DNA from: Marinomonas balearica
Lineage (GTDB): Bacteria > Pseudomonadota > Gammaproteobacteria > Pseudomonadales > Marinomonadaceae
Reading direction: 5' to 3'
Assembly (NCBI RefSeq): GCF_004362145.1
Contig: NZ_SNXC01000016.1
Span: 1-64,000, forward strand
DNA: 64,000 bases
The notes beneath the pieces were generated by a model. That model was not told the DNA's origin and did not search any database. It was given only the letters and a program-made list of their open reading frames with translations. Numbering within the stretch: the stretch's first letter is position 1; every line of letters begins with the position of its first letter. The translations under genes and the position numbers were made by a program. Positions 49,645 to 58,290 of this stretch are shown here, one piece after another.

Positions 49645-49835
49645 AAAATACGCTACTTTACTGCCTGTAAGTCTAGTACTTTTACGTTGAAGACCGCAGT
49701 TAAAAATCTGAACAATTTTACTCTTATACGCAATTTTCGTCCATAGCAAATCAGCTAAAAAGACCAAAGATAACGCCTTTTTTGACGAGTTTTGATTGAC
49801 CTTTTAGTCAACATTAACAATAGCTCAATGCGCGA

Positions 49836-50387
49836 CTAACAAAGTAACCCATCTGCCACTTCTTGAGCTTTATCGTAGCCCTCAAGATTCGCCAATACCG
49901 CCAATGAAAATGCCATTACCATAGCTGGCCCTTGTGCAGTGATAATATTACCATCCATCACAATAGGCTGATCGGCAAGATACTCTGCGCCTTTTAGATT
50001 CGATTCAAAGCCTGGATAGCACGTTGCTTGTTTGTCTACAACAAATCCATGCGTGCCAAATACCAAGGCGGGCGATGCACATATTGCCGCCAACAGCGCA
50101 TCTTGAATATCATGCTTTTCGAGCAAATCAATTAACAATTTACTGTCACGGAGGGACTCTGCTCCTGGCATTCCTCCGGGAAGCACAATCGCGTCAAACA
50201 TTTCGCTGGCAACATCTTCAAGAAGAACATCCGCCTCTATTTTTATGCCGTGGGCAGCGATTATCGACTTTGATTCATGCACACTTGCAACTTTAACCTC
50301 GACATCGCCCCTGCGTAATACATCAATAATTGTAATCGCTTCAATATCTTCACTTCCATTGGCGATAGGAACAAGCACCTTTGACAT
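49836..50387 (-). CDS. DJ-1/PfpI family protein (YajL-like)
   Basis: 183 residues, flavodoxin-like DJ-1 fold: VLVPIANGSEDIEAI, the acid residue in the first loop, PGGMPGAESLRD, and the nucleophile elbow AAICASPALVF with the reactive Cys near residue 106. DJ-1/YajL members act in carbonyl or oxidative stress repair. ATG is at 50387; co-oriented with rimI and followed by the car leader. Confidence 0.85.
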   Translation of the reverse strand: MSKVLVPIANGSEDIEAITIIDVLRRGDVEVKVASVHESKSIIAAHGIKIEADVLLEDVASEMFDAIVLPGGMPGAESLRDSKLLIDLLEKHDIQDALLAAICASPALVFGTHGFVVDKQATCYPGFESNLKGAEYLADQPIVMDGNIITAQGPAMVMAFSLAVLANLEGYDKAQEVADGLLC

Positions 50388-50420
50388 AGTTTCTCCTCGT
50401 TTGAATTCGAAATGTTTTTT

Positions 50421-50876
50421 TTACTTTAGGAACAAACTCATAAGGCAAGCGGCTTCCTTACCAGAGCTGTGGGTGTAATAGTTTTTACGACGACCGACTT
50501 CTTCGAATCCTATCTTGTAATAAAGCTCTATTGCTGCAACATTTGACTCTCGAACTTCCAGCAACAATTCATCATGCTTTAGCTCGTCGGCCCAATTTCT
50601 CCAAGCTAACAGCAAGGCTTCTGCATAACCTTTTCGTCTTTCATCTTTTGCAACAAGAATCAACTCAAGCTCAGATTGACCACATACATTCGATGCAACT
50701 AACCACGCAGTCAGAGCATCAGGTCGGGCACTATCACTCTGCAACACCCAAGACGTTCTTGCATTCAGAGACTCTTCAATTAAGCGTTCAGACCAAGGAT
50801 AAGGGTTAGAGGAATTATTTAAATCTACAATAGCGACAAGGTCACTTATTTTAGCCGTGCGAATACTGTAACTCAT
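50421..50876 (-). CDS. rimI: Ribosomal-protein S18 alanine N-acetyltransferase
   Basis: 151 residues, GNAT fold. The acetyl-CoA loop is DERRKGYAEALL, and NVAAIELYYKIGFEEVGRRKNYY is the RimI-type end. It acetylates the N-terminal alanine of S18 in E. coli. Located 7 bp after the HolD-position gene, the standard arrangement. Confidence 0.88.
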   Translation of the reverse strand: MSYSIRTAKISDLVAIVDLNNSSNPYPWSERLIEESLNARTSWVLQSDSARPDALTAWLVASNVCGQSELELILVAKDERRKGYAEALLLAWRNWADELKHDELLLEVRESNVAAIELYYKIGFEEVGRRKNYYTHSSGKEAACLMSLFLK

Positions 50877-50883
50877 ACAATCT

Positions 50884-51750
50884 TTATCTCTTGAACGCCG
50901 CTTGCATCGCTTGCCACGCCTCTTTTCTAAGTTCTGGAATTTTCAGCATTTGCGGCAGACTTTCTACTTCCGCTATTTGAACGGAGGTAAAAGACAGTTT
51001 CCCTGTCGACTCTTGAATCATCTTCTGTGCATGTATTCCTGCAACAACCAAGCGAATGGAAGCCTCATCGCTTCCAATAAGCGTCTTTATGAATGATTCA
51101 AATGCTCCCAATTGCCAATCTTGACGAGCAAAAAAGTAAGGGTTTTTAAGTTGGTCAGGCCAAGAAAAAGCAAATGACTTCCATTCCAAAATATCGTGTT
51201 TGAGTAGCGCTTTCCCGAGGTTTAAAGCCAGCCTATCAAGCGCATCTGGTTCGCTAAAAGCAAACGGAACATCGGTAACAATAAAAAGATCCGAAGCCAA
51301 AGCATAGCCAGTAATCGCAACCCGAGAAGGTAAACCCGTAACACGTTCACGCGGCACCTCAACATGTACGGACTTTTCTTCAATCGGCTGTAAATCTTCA
51401 ACAATAAGCTCCGGGCCCGATGTAAGCTCATTTTTTAAATTGAGAACGGAAGAAATAGGCGTCGCGCTTGAATCGCCCGAAACATCTAAAGCAGGCTTTT
51501 TTAACGCACGCTCCGCTACGGCAGATTGGAATCCAGATGGTGAATCATTCAGCGTATTTTTTGAATACTCTAATACAGCACTGGTCTGACAAGCCCAAGG
51601 AGAAGAAGGGCGATATATAACACCCTGACTGTCAGTGTGTTTGGGTAGCCAAGTTGTCACTCCCATCAATGCAAGGCATTCACTTTGATACGCCTGATAA
51701 GGCGTAATGTCTTGTTGTAATGGTGCTTGACTTTCAGTCGATATTTGCAA
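50884..51750 (-). CDS. Uncharacterised protein in the holD position
   Basis: 288 residues. The short motif CLALMGVTTWLPK near residue 27 resembles the N-terminal segment of HolD (DNA polymerase III psi; E. coli LGITQWSLR), which binds chi. The next 100 residues are low-complexity (Ser, Pro, Glu) and the C-terminal 140 residues form a compact-looking alpha/beta segment (FIVTDVPFAFSEPDALDRLALNLGKALLK; LRLVVAGIHAQKM-like strand). holD normally precedes rimI, which supports a psi-like protein much longer than usual. Homology over the full length is not established. Confidence 0.55.
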   Translation of the reverse strand: MQISTESQAPLQQDITPYQAYQSECLALMGVTTWLPKHTDSQGVIYRPSSPWACQTSAVLEYSKNTLNDSPSGFQSAVAERALKKPALDVSGDSSATPISSVLNLKNELTSGPELIVEDLQPIEEKSVHVEVPRERVTGLPSRVAITGYALASDLFIVTDVPFAFSEPDALDRLALNLGKALLKHDILEWKSFAFSWPDQLKNPYFFARQDWQLGAFESFIKTLIGSDEASIRLVVAGIHAQKMIQESTGKLSFTSVQIAEVESLPQMLKIPELRKEAWQAMQAAFKR

Positions 51751-51944
51751 TTGAGGTGTCTCAGATACTATGGCTACAGTAAAAAGATTATAGCGCTTTC
51801 ACACACGGTCTCAAAACACTAATATTCGTATAAAATCTCGTCAGAAAAGAGTTTTTCGTAGAGCCTTAAATAAACTGTAGGTATAATAAACTAACCTTTT
51901 GTTCAAATTTATCATCAATAACCCCATTCAAATTGAGGAACTTC

Positions 51945-52739
51945 ATGAAGCGATCTTTACTAGCGACTGCCGGTGCTGTGTTTACGGCACTTATGATGAC
52001 ACAAACGGTTCAGGCATCGGACTTACCAGACCTAAAAGGACGCACCATCGTCGCTGTAACGGAAAACGCATACACTCCTCTAAATTTCGCAGATCCGGAA
52101 ACGGGCAAAGGCATTGGTTGGGAATACGATGCATTCAACGAAATTGCAAAACGCCTAAACGCAAAAGTAGACTGGCAACTAAGTAGCTGGGACACTATGA
52201 TTCAAGCGGTAAAACAAGGTCAGTATGACGTCGCGATGGATGGCATTACGATCAATGATGACCGCAAAGCGCAGGTGGATTTCTCGGATCCTTATATGGT
52301 TTCAGAACAATTCATGCTAGTACGTGCGGATGAAACTCGCTTTAGTAACGCTAAAGATTTCGCTAAAGACGATGATTTGTATTTTGGCGCACAGCCAGGC
52401 ACGACCAATTTCTATGTCGCTGTTTATACCGTTCTTGATGGCAATGAATCTAACTCTCGAATTAGCCTATTCGAAACATTTGGTGCTTCTGTACAGGCCT
52501 TAAAATCAGGCGATGTTGACTCTGTTTTAATGGACGCAACGTCCGCTCGCGGCTACATCGGCGCAAATCCAGGAACTTTTAAGGTTATTGGAGGCCCGTT
52601 AGGCACAGAAGAATTCGGTTTTATTTTTACACCTAATTCTGATTTAGTTAAACCCGTTAATGCGGCACTGAAGTCTATGAAAGACGACGGTACGCTTGAT
52701 TCACTAAACCAAAAGTGGTTTTTCGACTACAACCATTAA
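51945..52739 (+). CDS. Polar amino-acid ABC transporter substrate-binding protein
   Basis: 264 residues with a signal peptide (cut near VQASDLPD). Bacterial solute-binding family 3: [51 protein letters not shown] at the end. ATG at 51945 has TTGAGGAA 7 bases upstream, preferred over a TTG in that same site. Ligand unknown; polar amino acid or related compound is likely. Confidence 0.88.
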   Translation: MKRSLLATAGAVFTALMMTQTVQASDLPDLKGRTIVAVTENAYTPLNFADPETGKGIGWEYDAFNEIAKRLNAKVDWQLSSWDTMIQAVKQGQYDVAMDGITINDDRKAQVDFSDPYMVSEQFMLVRADETRFSNAKDFAKDDDLYFGAQPGTTNFYVAVYTVLDGNESNSRISLFETFGASVQALKSGDVDSVLMDATSARGYIGANPGTFKVIGGPLGTEEFGFIFTPNSDLVKPVNAALKSMKDDGTLDSLNQKWFFDYNH

Positions 52740-52755
52740 GAGCGCACGTTATTCT

Positions 52756-52792
52756 GTATTCGCTTTCAGGGAATGTACCAGAAAGCGAATAC
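52756..52792 (+). terminator. Intercistronic hairpin after the binding-protein gene
   Basis: A perfect 12-bp stem, GTATTCGCTTTC (52756-52767) with GAAAGCGAATAC (52781-52792), 13-base loop, no strong U run. A second small stem (GGAGGT/ACCTCC, 52801-52824) follows before the permease gene. Confidence 0.6.
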
Positions 52793-52861
52793 TAATTTGT
52801 GGAGGTCATCGTGATATAACCTCCTAGTCTCTTTATGAAGCTGCTATCAAAAGGCCAACTA

Positions 52862-53716
52862 ATGCCTACAGCAACTTCTTCTTTTAGGACTGCTCCTTTT
52901 TCAATGCAATCAGTTAAACAAACTCTTGATAAAACACCTTGGTGGCTTGTTGCTGCTCTTACTTTATTTCTACTTTTAGCTTGGCACATCGTTGCTGACG
53001 AAAGTTATAGAAAAATTGCAAACACATTAGGAGAAGGGTTACTAACAACCATTGGTGTTACATTCGCAGCCTTTTCTATTGCATCTTTTGCGGGTCTTCT
53101 TATTGCGCTAGCAGGCTTCTCACGCCATCGAGTATTGCGAGAAGTGTCACGCTTTTATATTGAAATTATTCGCGGCATTCCTGTTTTAGTTTTGCTTTTC
53201 TATATCGCCTTTGTCGGCGCACCGGAAATCATCAAACTTTACAATGGACTACTTCAATACCCAATTGAACAAGGCTGGGTAGATAAAGCGCGGACTCGCG
53301 ATTTCACGCTTCTCTGGAGGGCGATTTTTGCACTGTCCATCAGTTACAGCGCCTTCATTGCCGAAGTTTTTCGTGCAGGCATTCAGGAAGTCGGCAAAGG
53401 ACAAATTGAAGCAGCACAAGCTCTGGGGCTATCAAGCTGGCAACGATTTCGTTTAATTATTATGCCGCAAGCAATACGTAAAATATTACCGCCGCTTGGA
53501 AACGATTTTGTTGCAATGATTAAAGACTCGGCTCTGGTTTCCGTACTAGGCGTACAAGACATAACTCAATTAGGGAAAGTCTATAGTTCCTCAACCTTTC
53601 AGTTCTTTGAGACATACAATGTTGTGGCCTTTATGTACTTAGTGCTCACCTTAGGCTTATCGCTATTAATCAGCGCATTCGAACACTATTTACGTCGACA
53701 CGACCGGCAAAAATAA
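52862..53716 (+). CDS. Polar amino-acid ABC transporter permease
   Basis: About 284 residues with five or six membrane helices. Typical HisM/GlnP motifs: IEIIRGIPVLVLLFYI and the EAA loop region GIQEVGKGQIEAAQALGLSSWQRFRLIIMPQAIRKILPPLGN. The ATG at 52862 with AAAGG 8 bases upstream is preferred over 52835. Forms an operon with the binding protein, but no ATP-binding gene follows; the next gene is on the opposite strand. Confidence 0.88.
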   Translation: MPTATSSFRTAPFSMQSVKQTLDKTPWWLVAALTLFLLLAWHIVADESYRKIANTLGEGLLTTIGVTFAAFSIASFAGLLIALAGFSRHRVLREVSRFYIEIIRGIPVLVLLFYIAFVGAPEIIKLYNGLLQYPIEQGWVDKARTRDFTLLWRAIFALSISYSAFIAEVFRAGIQEVGKGQIEAAQALGLSSWQRFRLIIMPQAIRKILPPLGNDFVAMIKDSALVSVLGVQDITQLGKVYSSSTFQFFETYNVVAFMYLVLTLGLSLLISAFEHYLRRHDRQK

Positions 53717-53796
53717 AGACAATTTAACTGAAAGGGGATGAGCACAGAGTCAAACGAGTCCGTGCTCAAAAGTGTCGCAGAGTAAGAGAGATAGGG

Positions 53797-54705
53797 TTAA
53801 AGCGATTCGCTTGTTACTGAAAGCTTAAGTTTATGTGTGTCGCCCGATTCCAATACATATTGGTTGTCCAACGCATTCGCCGTTTCAACACAAACAAAAG
53901 ATCGATATTCATCATCTTCAATGTCAGTACGCTTTTTCGACAAGGCTTCACCGGGATTCCAAAGCACAGTACTGTGACTGCCTTTAGTCTCAATAACAAA
54001 CTTCCGTTTTAACTTAGCGTCGTGCAACTCAGTCACTTTTGGTGCGTTGAGATACACTCTGTCCATACTTTCACATGGACTCACAACGCCTTCCTGAGTT
54101 TTCATTTCGCCGTTGGCAACTTTATCAATGTATGAGACACCTTCTAACCCTGAAACACAGGCTTTTTGGTTATCTGAAACTTTAAAATAAGTATGAATGG
54201 CTTCTGAAACGGCAAATGGCTGGTCTGACTTGTTTTCTGCAACAAGAGAAATAGAAAAGCCTTCTCCTAATCGAAAAGTTAGCTGAAGTTCAAACGCCTG
54301 ATGCCACATCTCTTCAACGAGAGGGTGATCCTCAGACTTTAGGCGTAGTACAACTTTAATATCGCCATTTTTAAAACGTCCAACTTCTAACAGTTTCCAG
54401 CGAAAGTATCTTGCCAAACCATGAGCAGGAAAATCGGACTCAACTTCATGAGCACCAAACCAAGGCCAACATACCGGAGCACCGAAATGCCTGCGCCCAA
54501 AACGATTAACGGCTCCCTCATTTTCTGATTGGAATAACCAATCTTCCTGTCCCGTAGGAGTAAAGCTAACTAGGTGTCCACCCCACAAGGCAATACGAGC
54601 TGTAAAGCTTGGCTGATTAATAATGATTTCATCACAGTCTCGTATAGTAGAAGGCAGCAATTCCCCACCGACTTCTTCCAACTCTTTAATCAGTTGGCCG
54701 TTCAT
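53797..54705 (-). CDS. Glucose-6-phosphate 1-epimerase-like (YeaD family)
   Basis: 302 residues of the aldose-1-epimerase superfamily, hexose-6-phosphate mutarotase branch: ARIALWGGHLVSFTP, PVCWPWFGAHE, HGLARYFRWKL, the acid/base His in EAIHTYFKV and a late Glu in FVCVETAN. It speeds anomer exchange of glucose-6-P. Monocistronic; convergent with the permease. Confidence 0.88.
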   Translation of the reverse strand: MNGQLIKELEEVGGELLPSTIRDCDEIIINQPSFTARIALWGGHLVSFTPTGQEDWLFQSENEGAVNRFGRRHFGAPVCWPWFGAHEVESDFPAHGLARYFRWKLLEVGRFKNGDIKVVLRLKSEDHPLVEEMWHQAFELQLTFRLGEGFSISLVAENKSDQPFAVSEAIHTYFKVSDNQKACVSGLEGVSYIDKVANGEMKTQEGVVSPCESMDRVYLNAPKVTELHDAKLKRKFVIETKGSHSTVLWNPGEALSKKRTDIEDDEYRSFVCVETANALDNQYVLESGDTHKLKLSVTSESL

Positions 54706-54851
54706 TCATTGCTCCAAAATTCAATAATTATAGGAACATATTAGCTTCAGATTAAATGATTACAATAGTTTGTTGTTATGCTCATCATTCAAATCACATT
54801 TTCATGAACAAATGCACGATCAAAAAGACAGCAGAAAAAGACGTTTATATG

Positions 54852-55805
54852 CTATGCAACGCAGGTTCTATTACGGCCTTCGGACTTTGCTTTGTATAAC
54901 GCATCATCGGCCCGAGAAAGCCAAGCGGACACGTCTTTCTCATCATCGCTTAGTTCGCAAATTCCTAAACTGATGGTGATACTAATATCCCCTTGATCGG
55001 TTTTCACTTTGCGTTTAGCGATGGCTTCCCTAATTTTTTCACTGTACTTATACGCGCCTTCTTTGCTTGTGTTAGGCAGCAGTATGACAAACTCTTCTCC
55101 TCCAAAGCGCCCAACAAAATCGCCACGCCGAGAAGAGCCACCAAGCGCCTTTGCAACGTCTTTTAATACTTCATCACCTATTGTGTGACCGTATTCATCG
55201 TTGACGTTTTTAAAGTGATCAATATCAGCGATAACCAGAGAATGAGTTCCTTTGTTCTTTTCATAAGACGTGAATATCATTCCCAGAGCGCGATCAATGT
55301 TCGCTCTGTTGTTGAGATCTGTTAAGCCGTCCGTCTTACTCATTTGATCGAGTCTTCGGTTAGCTTCAACAAGAGAGCGTTTATTCATCGCAACTGCGGT
55401 CACATCATACACCACAACACAAACATGGCTCACGCCGCCACGTACATCGGTAATGGGTCTTAGTACCACGTTTTGATACATATGCTCAGACGTTCCGGTA
55501 ATAGAACGATATGGTTTAAATTTAAACACATAAGGTCTTTGTTCCCAGGAAACATAAATCGGCGTTTTAAGAGCAAGCACTGTATCCACTTTCTTCTTAA
55601 GCCAATCGCTGCTCACATCAGGAAAAAGCTCGAATAAAGATTTACCTTTTACCGTAGTAGAGCTCTTTCCACTGTGGTTTTCCATAAAACCATTCCAAAG
55701 AGATACTTGGTATTGGCTGTCCAATACGATAAGACCAACGTCGATATGCTGTAGCATATCGAAAAGCCAATGTAACTCAGCTAATTCTGACGATTCAGTA
55801 GACAT
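54852..55805 (-). CDS. PAS-GGDEF diguanylate cyclase
   Basis: 317 residues: N-terminal PAS domain (about 10-125), short coiled coil, GGDEF domain (about 160-315) with active-site GRFGGEEFVILLP. The inhibitory I-site RRGD lies five residues before GGEEF, so product inhibition is expected. It makes cyclic di-GMP, a switch for motility and biofilm. No membrane helix, so cytoplasmic. It lies 12 bp after the receiver-CheC gene and is probably its effector partner. Confidence 0.88.
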   Translation of the reverse strand: MSTESSELAELHWLFDMLQHIDVGLIVLDSQYQVSLWNGFMENHSGKSSTTVKGKSLFELFPDVSSDWLKKKVDTVLALKTPIYVSWEQRPYVFKFKPYRSITGTSEHMYQNVVLRPITDVRGGVSHVCVVVYDVTAVAMNKRSLVEANRRLDQMSKTDGLTDLNNRANIDRALGMIFTSYEKNKGTHSLVIADIDHFKNVNDEYGHTIGDEVLKDVAKALGGSSRRGDFVGRFGGEEFVILLPNTSKEGAYKYSEKIREAIAKRKVKTDQGDISITISLGICELSDDEKDVSAWLSRADDALYKAKSEGRNRTCVA

Positions 55806-55817
55806 ATTCGATAAGCT

Positions 55818-56828
55818 CTAATCAATAAGATAGGAAATAAGGCGCTCTAGCGGTTCAAGTGAGTCTTCAGTAAATAATAACAGTAGATCACAACTGATTT
55901 TATAGTTTTCAACTTCATATACTATTTCAACGGCCAAAGTTTGCGTCCAGTCTTCTTTTTTCACCGCCACCAAATCCTGAACTTTTATATGCTGACCCAT
56001 TACAGCTGGATGGCTTTGGCTGAATTCAATGTTTAGCTGCTGACTAAGTGCGGACATAAAAGGCCCTACTAGGACAGACGAAACATCCATCAACAGTTCA
56101 AGCTCCATCGAAGAGTCAATGCTTTCAGACATTCCTAGCAGTTTGGCCATATCAGGAAAGCTAGAGTCAGAAAAAATCAGTAATGTTTCGATCGAAATTC
56201 CCGCCCCAACAAATCCTTGAGTTACCGCAGAGCACTGTCCTTGATCAGTACCACCATAGGAGAGCGCCATCTGCAATTCACTGACTTCAAGAACATTCAC
56301 TTGAGGGACAGGTAACTTAATAAATACATTCAGCATATCGGCAAGGACACTGGCTGCTCGACCCATAGAAACGTTAGAGATTTCTTGGAGACCACTTGCC
56401 AGTGTCAACTTTTCTTTCAAATCGCCGAGATTTAAACCGCGACTCTGTGTGGAAGATCTATCTGTAAAAATAGGAAGATCGGACAGTGCTTCAAGAAGGG
56501 TTTCTGAGGAAACAGGTTTCTTTAAAAAGTCCCGTGCGCCAAGATCTGATACACGCTTAATCGCCAGCGGCTGCACATCTCCCGATACAACCACAACAAC
56601 GGGGGCATTTTCATTGCTCTGAAGCCCTTGGAGTGTTTGATATCCATCCAACACAGGCATGTTCAGATCAAGAAACATAATATCAACAGGAGTGCTGTCG
56701 ATGATATCCAGAGCTTCCTGACCATGCTTCGCATATTTGACTTCAGCATCCCAATCGTTAGGCAACGCTCTCGCAAGTTGCTTTCTCGCTAAACTGGAAT
56801 CATCGCAAATCAATATATTGACGCTCAT
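55818..56828 (-). CDS. Receiver plus CheC-like domain protein
   Basis: 336 residues. A complete receiver (ILICDDS; phospho-acceptor in IMFLDLNMPVLDG; KKP near 108) is joined to a CheC/CheX-type region from about 140 with EISNVSMGRAASVLADML, which has the E-x2-N active motif of CheC phosphatases. The second E-x2-N is not conserved (ELLMDVSSVLV), so at most one active centre remains. CheC domains dephosphorylate receivers, so it may turn over its own or another receiver. Encoded directly before a diguanylate cyclase. Confidence 0.78.
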   Translation of the reverse strand: MSVNILICDDSSLARKQLARALPNDWDAEVKYAKHGQEALDIIDSTPVDIMFLDLNMPVLDGYQTLQGLQSNENAPVVVVVSGDVQPLAIKRVSDLGARDFLKKPVSSETLLEALSDLPIFTDRSSTQSRGLNLGDLKEKLTLASGLQEISNVSMGRAASVLADMLNVFIKLPVPQVNVLEVSELQMALSYGGTDQGQCSAVTQGFVGAGISIETLLIFSDSSFPDMAKLLGMSESIDSSMELELLMDVSSVLVGPFMSALSQQLNIEFSQSHPAVMGQHIKVQDLVAVKKEDWTQTLAVEIVYEVENYKISCDLLLLFTEDSLEPLERLISYLID

Positions 56829-57040
56829 TCATTCTCTCTCTGGGAAATTAATTCTACGGTATAACGGCTGGAATTCGCTCTCGTGTATTGCTAAAAAAAC
56901 AATCCATTGTGTATATTTAGCCTAGTAAGCCAAACTTACTGAGGAAAATTACAACTTTAATGTCGCAAGGTTACCGCCATATACCCTTATGTGCCGTTAT
57001 TTATTGTAACAAAATTATAGTGTCGTTAGGCTATTTAGTA

Positions 57041-58204
57041 TTAAGTCATTGATAATAAAGCCTCATTTACCAATACCTCGTCATACTTATTTTGATTAGT
57101 CGAAATTAACGGTGTTTTTACAACCGACACTCCAAGCTCGTTGAGTTCTTTTACATCCAAGTTACCGTAATCATAATGTTCGTCCATCAACAAAATATCT
57201 AGGGCTTTCCCATGAACACACCCACTGTCGTTAAGGTTTGCTAACCAACGCACTCGTTTCATCAATGACCAGCCTAATTGCTCCGGGTCAACGCCTAAAT
57301 TAGGGATGTAAATTTTGGGGTTCGGGTTACTCTTAACAGCAGACGCCACGCCATCAGGCAGTAAATTTGCAACAAGGCTAGAAAAGAAACTTCCTGGGGG
57401 AAAACAAATGAGGTCGGCATCGAGTATGTCCGCCTTTCTATCCTCAGATAGAGTTACAGACGTTTCACACACTTCATCCAGCCCATCATTAAGCCATATT
57501 TTCCCAATCGGACTTTGCAATGGCTGAGTTTCCTTGCCCGTTAAGTTATGCTGCCCAAGAATCGTATTCCCATTCTCAAGGTGTGTACCTAAATGCAAAG
57601 AGGTATCTACAACGGTTTTTACCTGTCCAAGTGTTTTAACAAGCCGAGAAAACAAAAACACAATGGGATCAAGTTGCTGTTGATTGTTTAAGTAGCCACC
57701 CGCGATAATGAGATTACCAATACTGGCACCTTTCAGGTCAAACATGTCACCTATCCTTTCCTTTGTCACGGATAGTTGTGTTTGTATAAGCGATTTCATT
57801 GGATCAGGAATTGGCAAAATCAAAGGGTGCATACCATGTACAAGCTGATCAAATTCCTCTTCCAAAAGCGATTTATCAACAGATTTTGAAAATCGATACG
57901 TGAACAACTCGTATACTTCAGGTTGTCCTAGAACCGTTTCATCTGCCAATGCCATAAGTCGACTTCTGAGGTCGCCGACAGCAGGCATGTCAAATTCGTT
58001 TCGCAAATGAGCAGAACTCCCCCCAGAATCAAAGGGCGTTACAAGATGAACAGAATTGTGAGTATAAGATTTAAGAACTCGGCTAATCTTGTTTAAAGCG
58101 GAACCACCACTAAAAAACAGAATTTTAGGCCCTTGCTCGGGAAGGCTTTTGTAACGATGAAGCCTCACTGAATCAGGTAACTTCAAACGTCGGGTAATTT
58201 TCAT
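57041..58204 (-). CDS. CofD/YvcK-like protein
   Basis: 387 residues of the CofD/YvcK (UPF0052) superfamily: ILFFSGGSALNKISRVLKSY (phosphosugar/nucleotide loop), VTPFDSGGSSAHLRNEF, GASIGNLIIAGGYL, and ADLICFPPGSFFSSLVANLLPDGV. YvcK binds UDP-sugars and guides envelope growth on some carbon sources; CofD makes F420. F420 synthesis is not expected here, so a YvcK-type role is the likelier one. Upstream and downstream gaps are 212 and 86 bp; it is co-oriented with the signalling genes. Confidence 0.78.
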   Translation of the reverse strand: MKITRRLKLPDSVRLHRYKSLPEQGPKILFFSGGSALNKISRVLKSYTHNSVHLVTPFDSGGSSAHLRNEFDMPAVGDLRSRLMALADETVLGQPEVYELFTYRFSKSVDKSLLEEEFDQLVHGMHPLILPIPDPMKSLIQTQLSVTKERIGDMFDLKGASIGNLIIAGGYLNNQQQLDPIVFLFSRLVKTLGQVKTVVDTSLHLGTHLENGNTILGQHNLTGKETQPLQSPIGKIWLNDGLDEVCETSVTLSEDRKADILDADLICFPPGSFFSSLVANLLPDGVASAVKSNPNPKIYIPNLGVDPEQLGWSLMKRVRWLANLNDSGCVHGKALDILLMDEHYDYGNLDVKELNELGVSVVKTPLISTNQNKYDEVLVNEALLSMT

Positions 58205-58290
58205 CTGTTTACGTTATTCCTTAATACTCAATACAAAGCTCAACTAAATGGGATTTTTAGAACCTATTAAAGCGAAAAAATTGGTTTTTA

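Noticed and set aside
49755..49814. Arg/Lys-rich 19-residue frame as the leader peptide of carAB
   Set aside because: It lies upstream of the best promoter candidate and about 110 bases from the attenuator, so it is kept only as a remark, not a feature.
53716..53796. GAGCAC...GTGCTC hairpin as a terminator after the permease gene
   Set aside because: Only six base pairs with a 16-base loop and no T run; too weak to list.
57041..58204. F420 biosynthesis (CofD) as function
   Set aside because: No other F420 genes in view and the organism type does not normally make F420; a YvcK-type role fits better.
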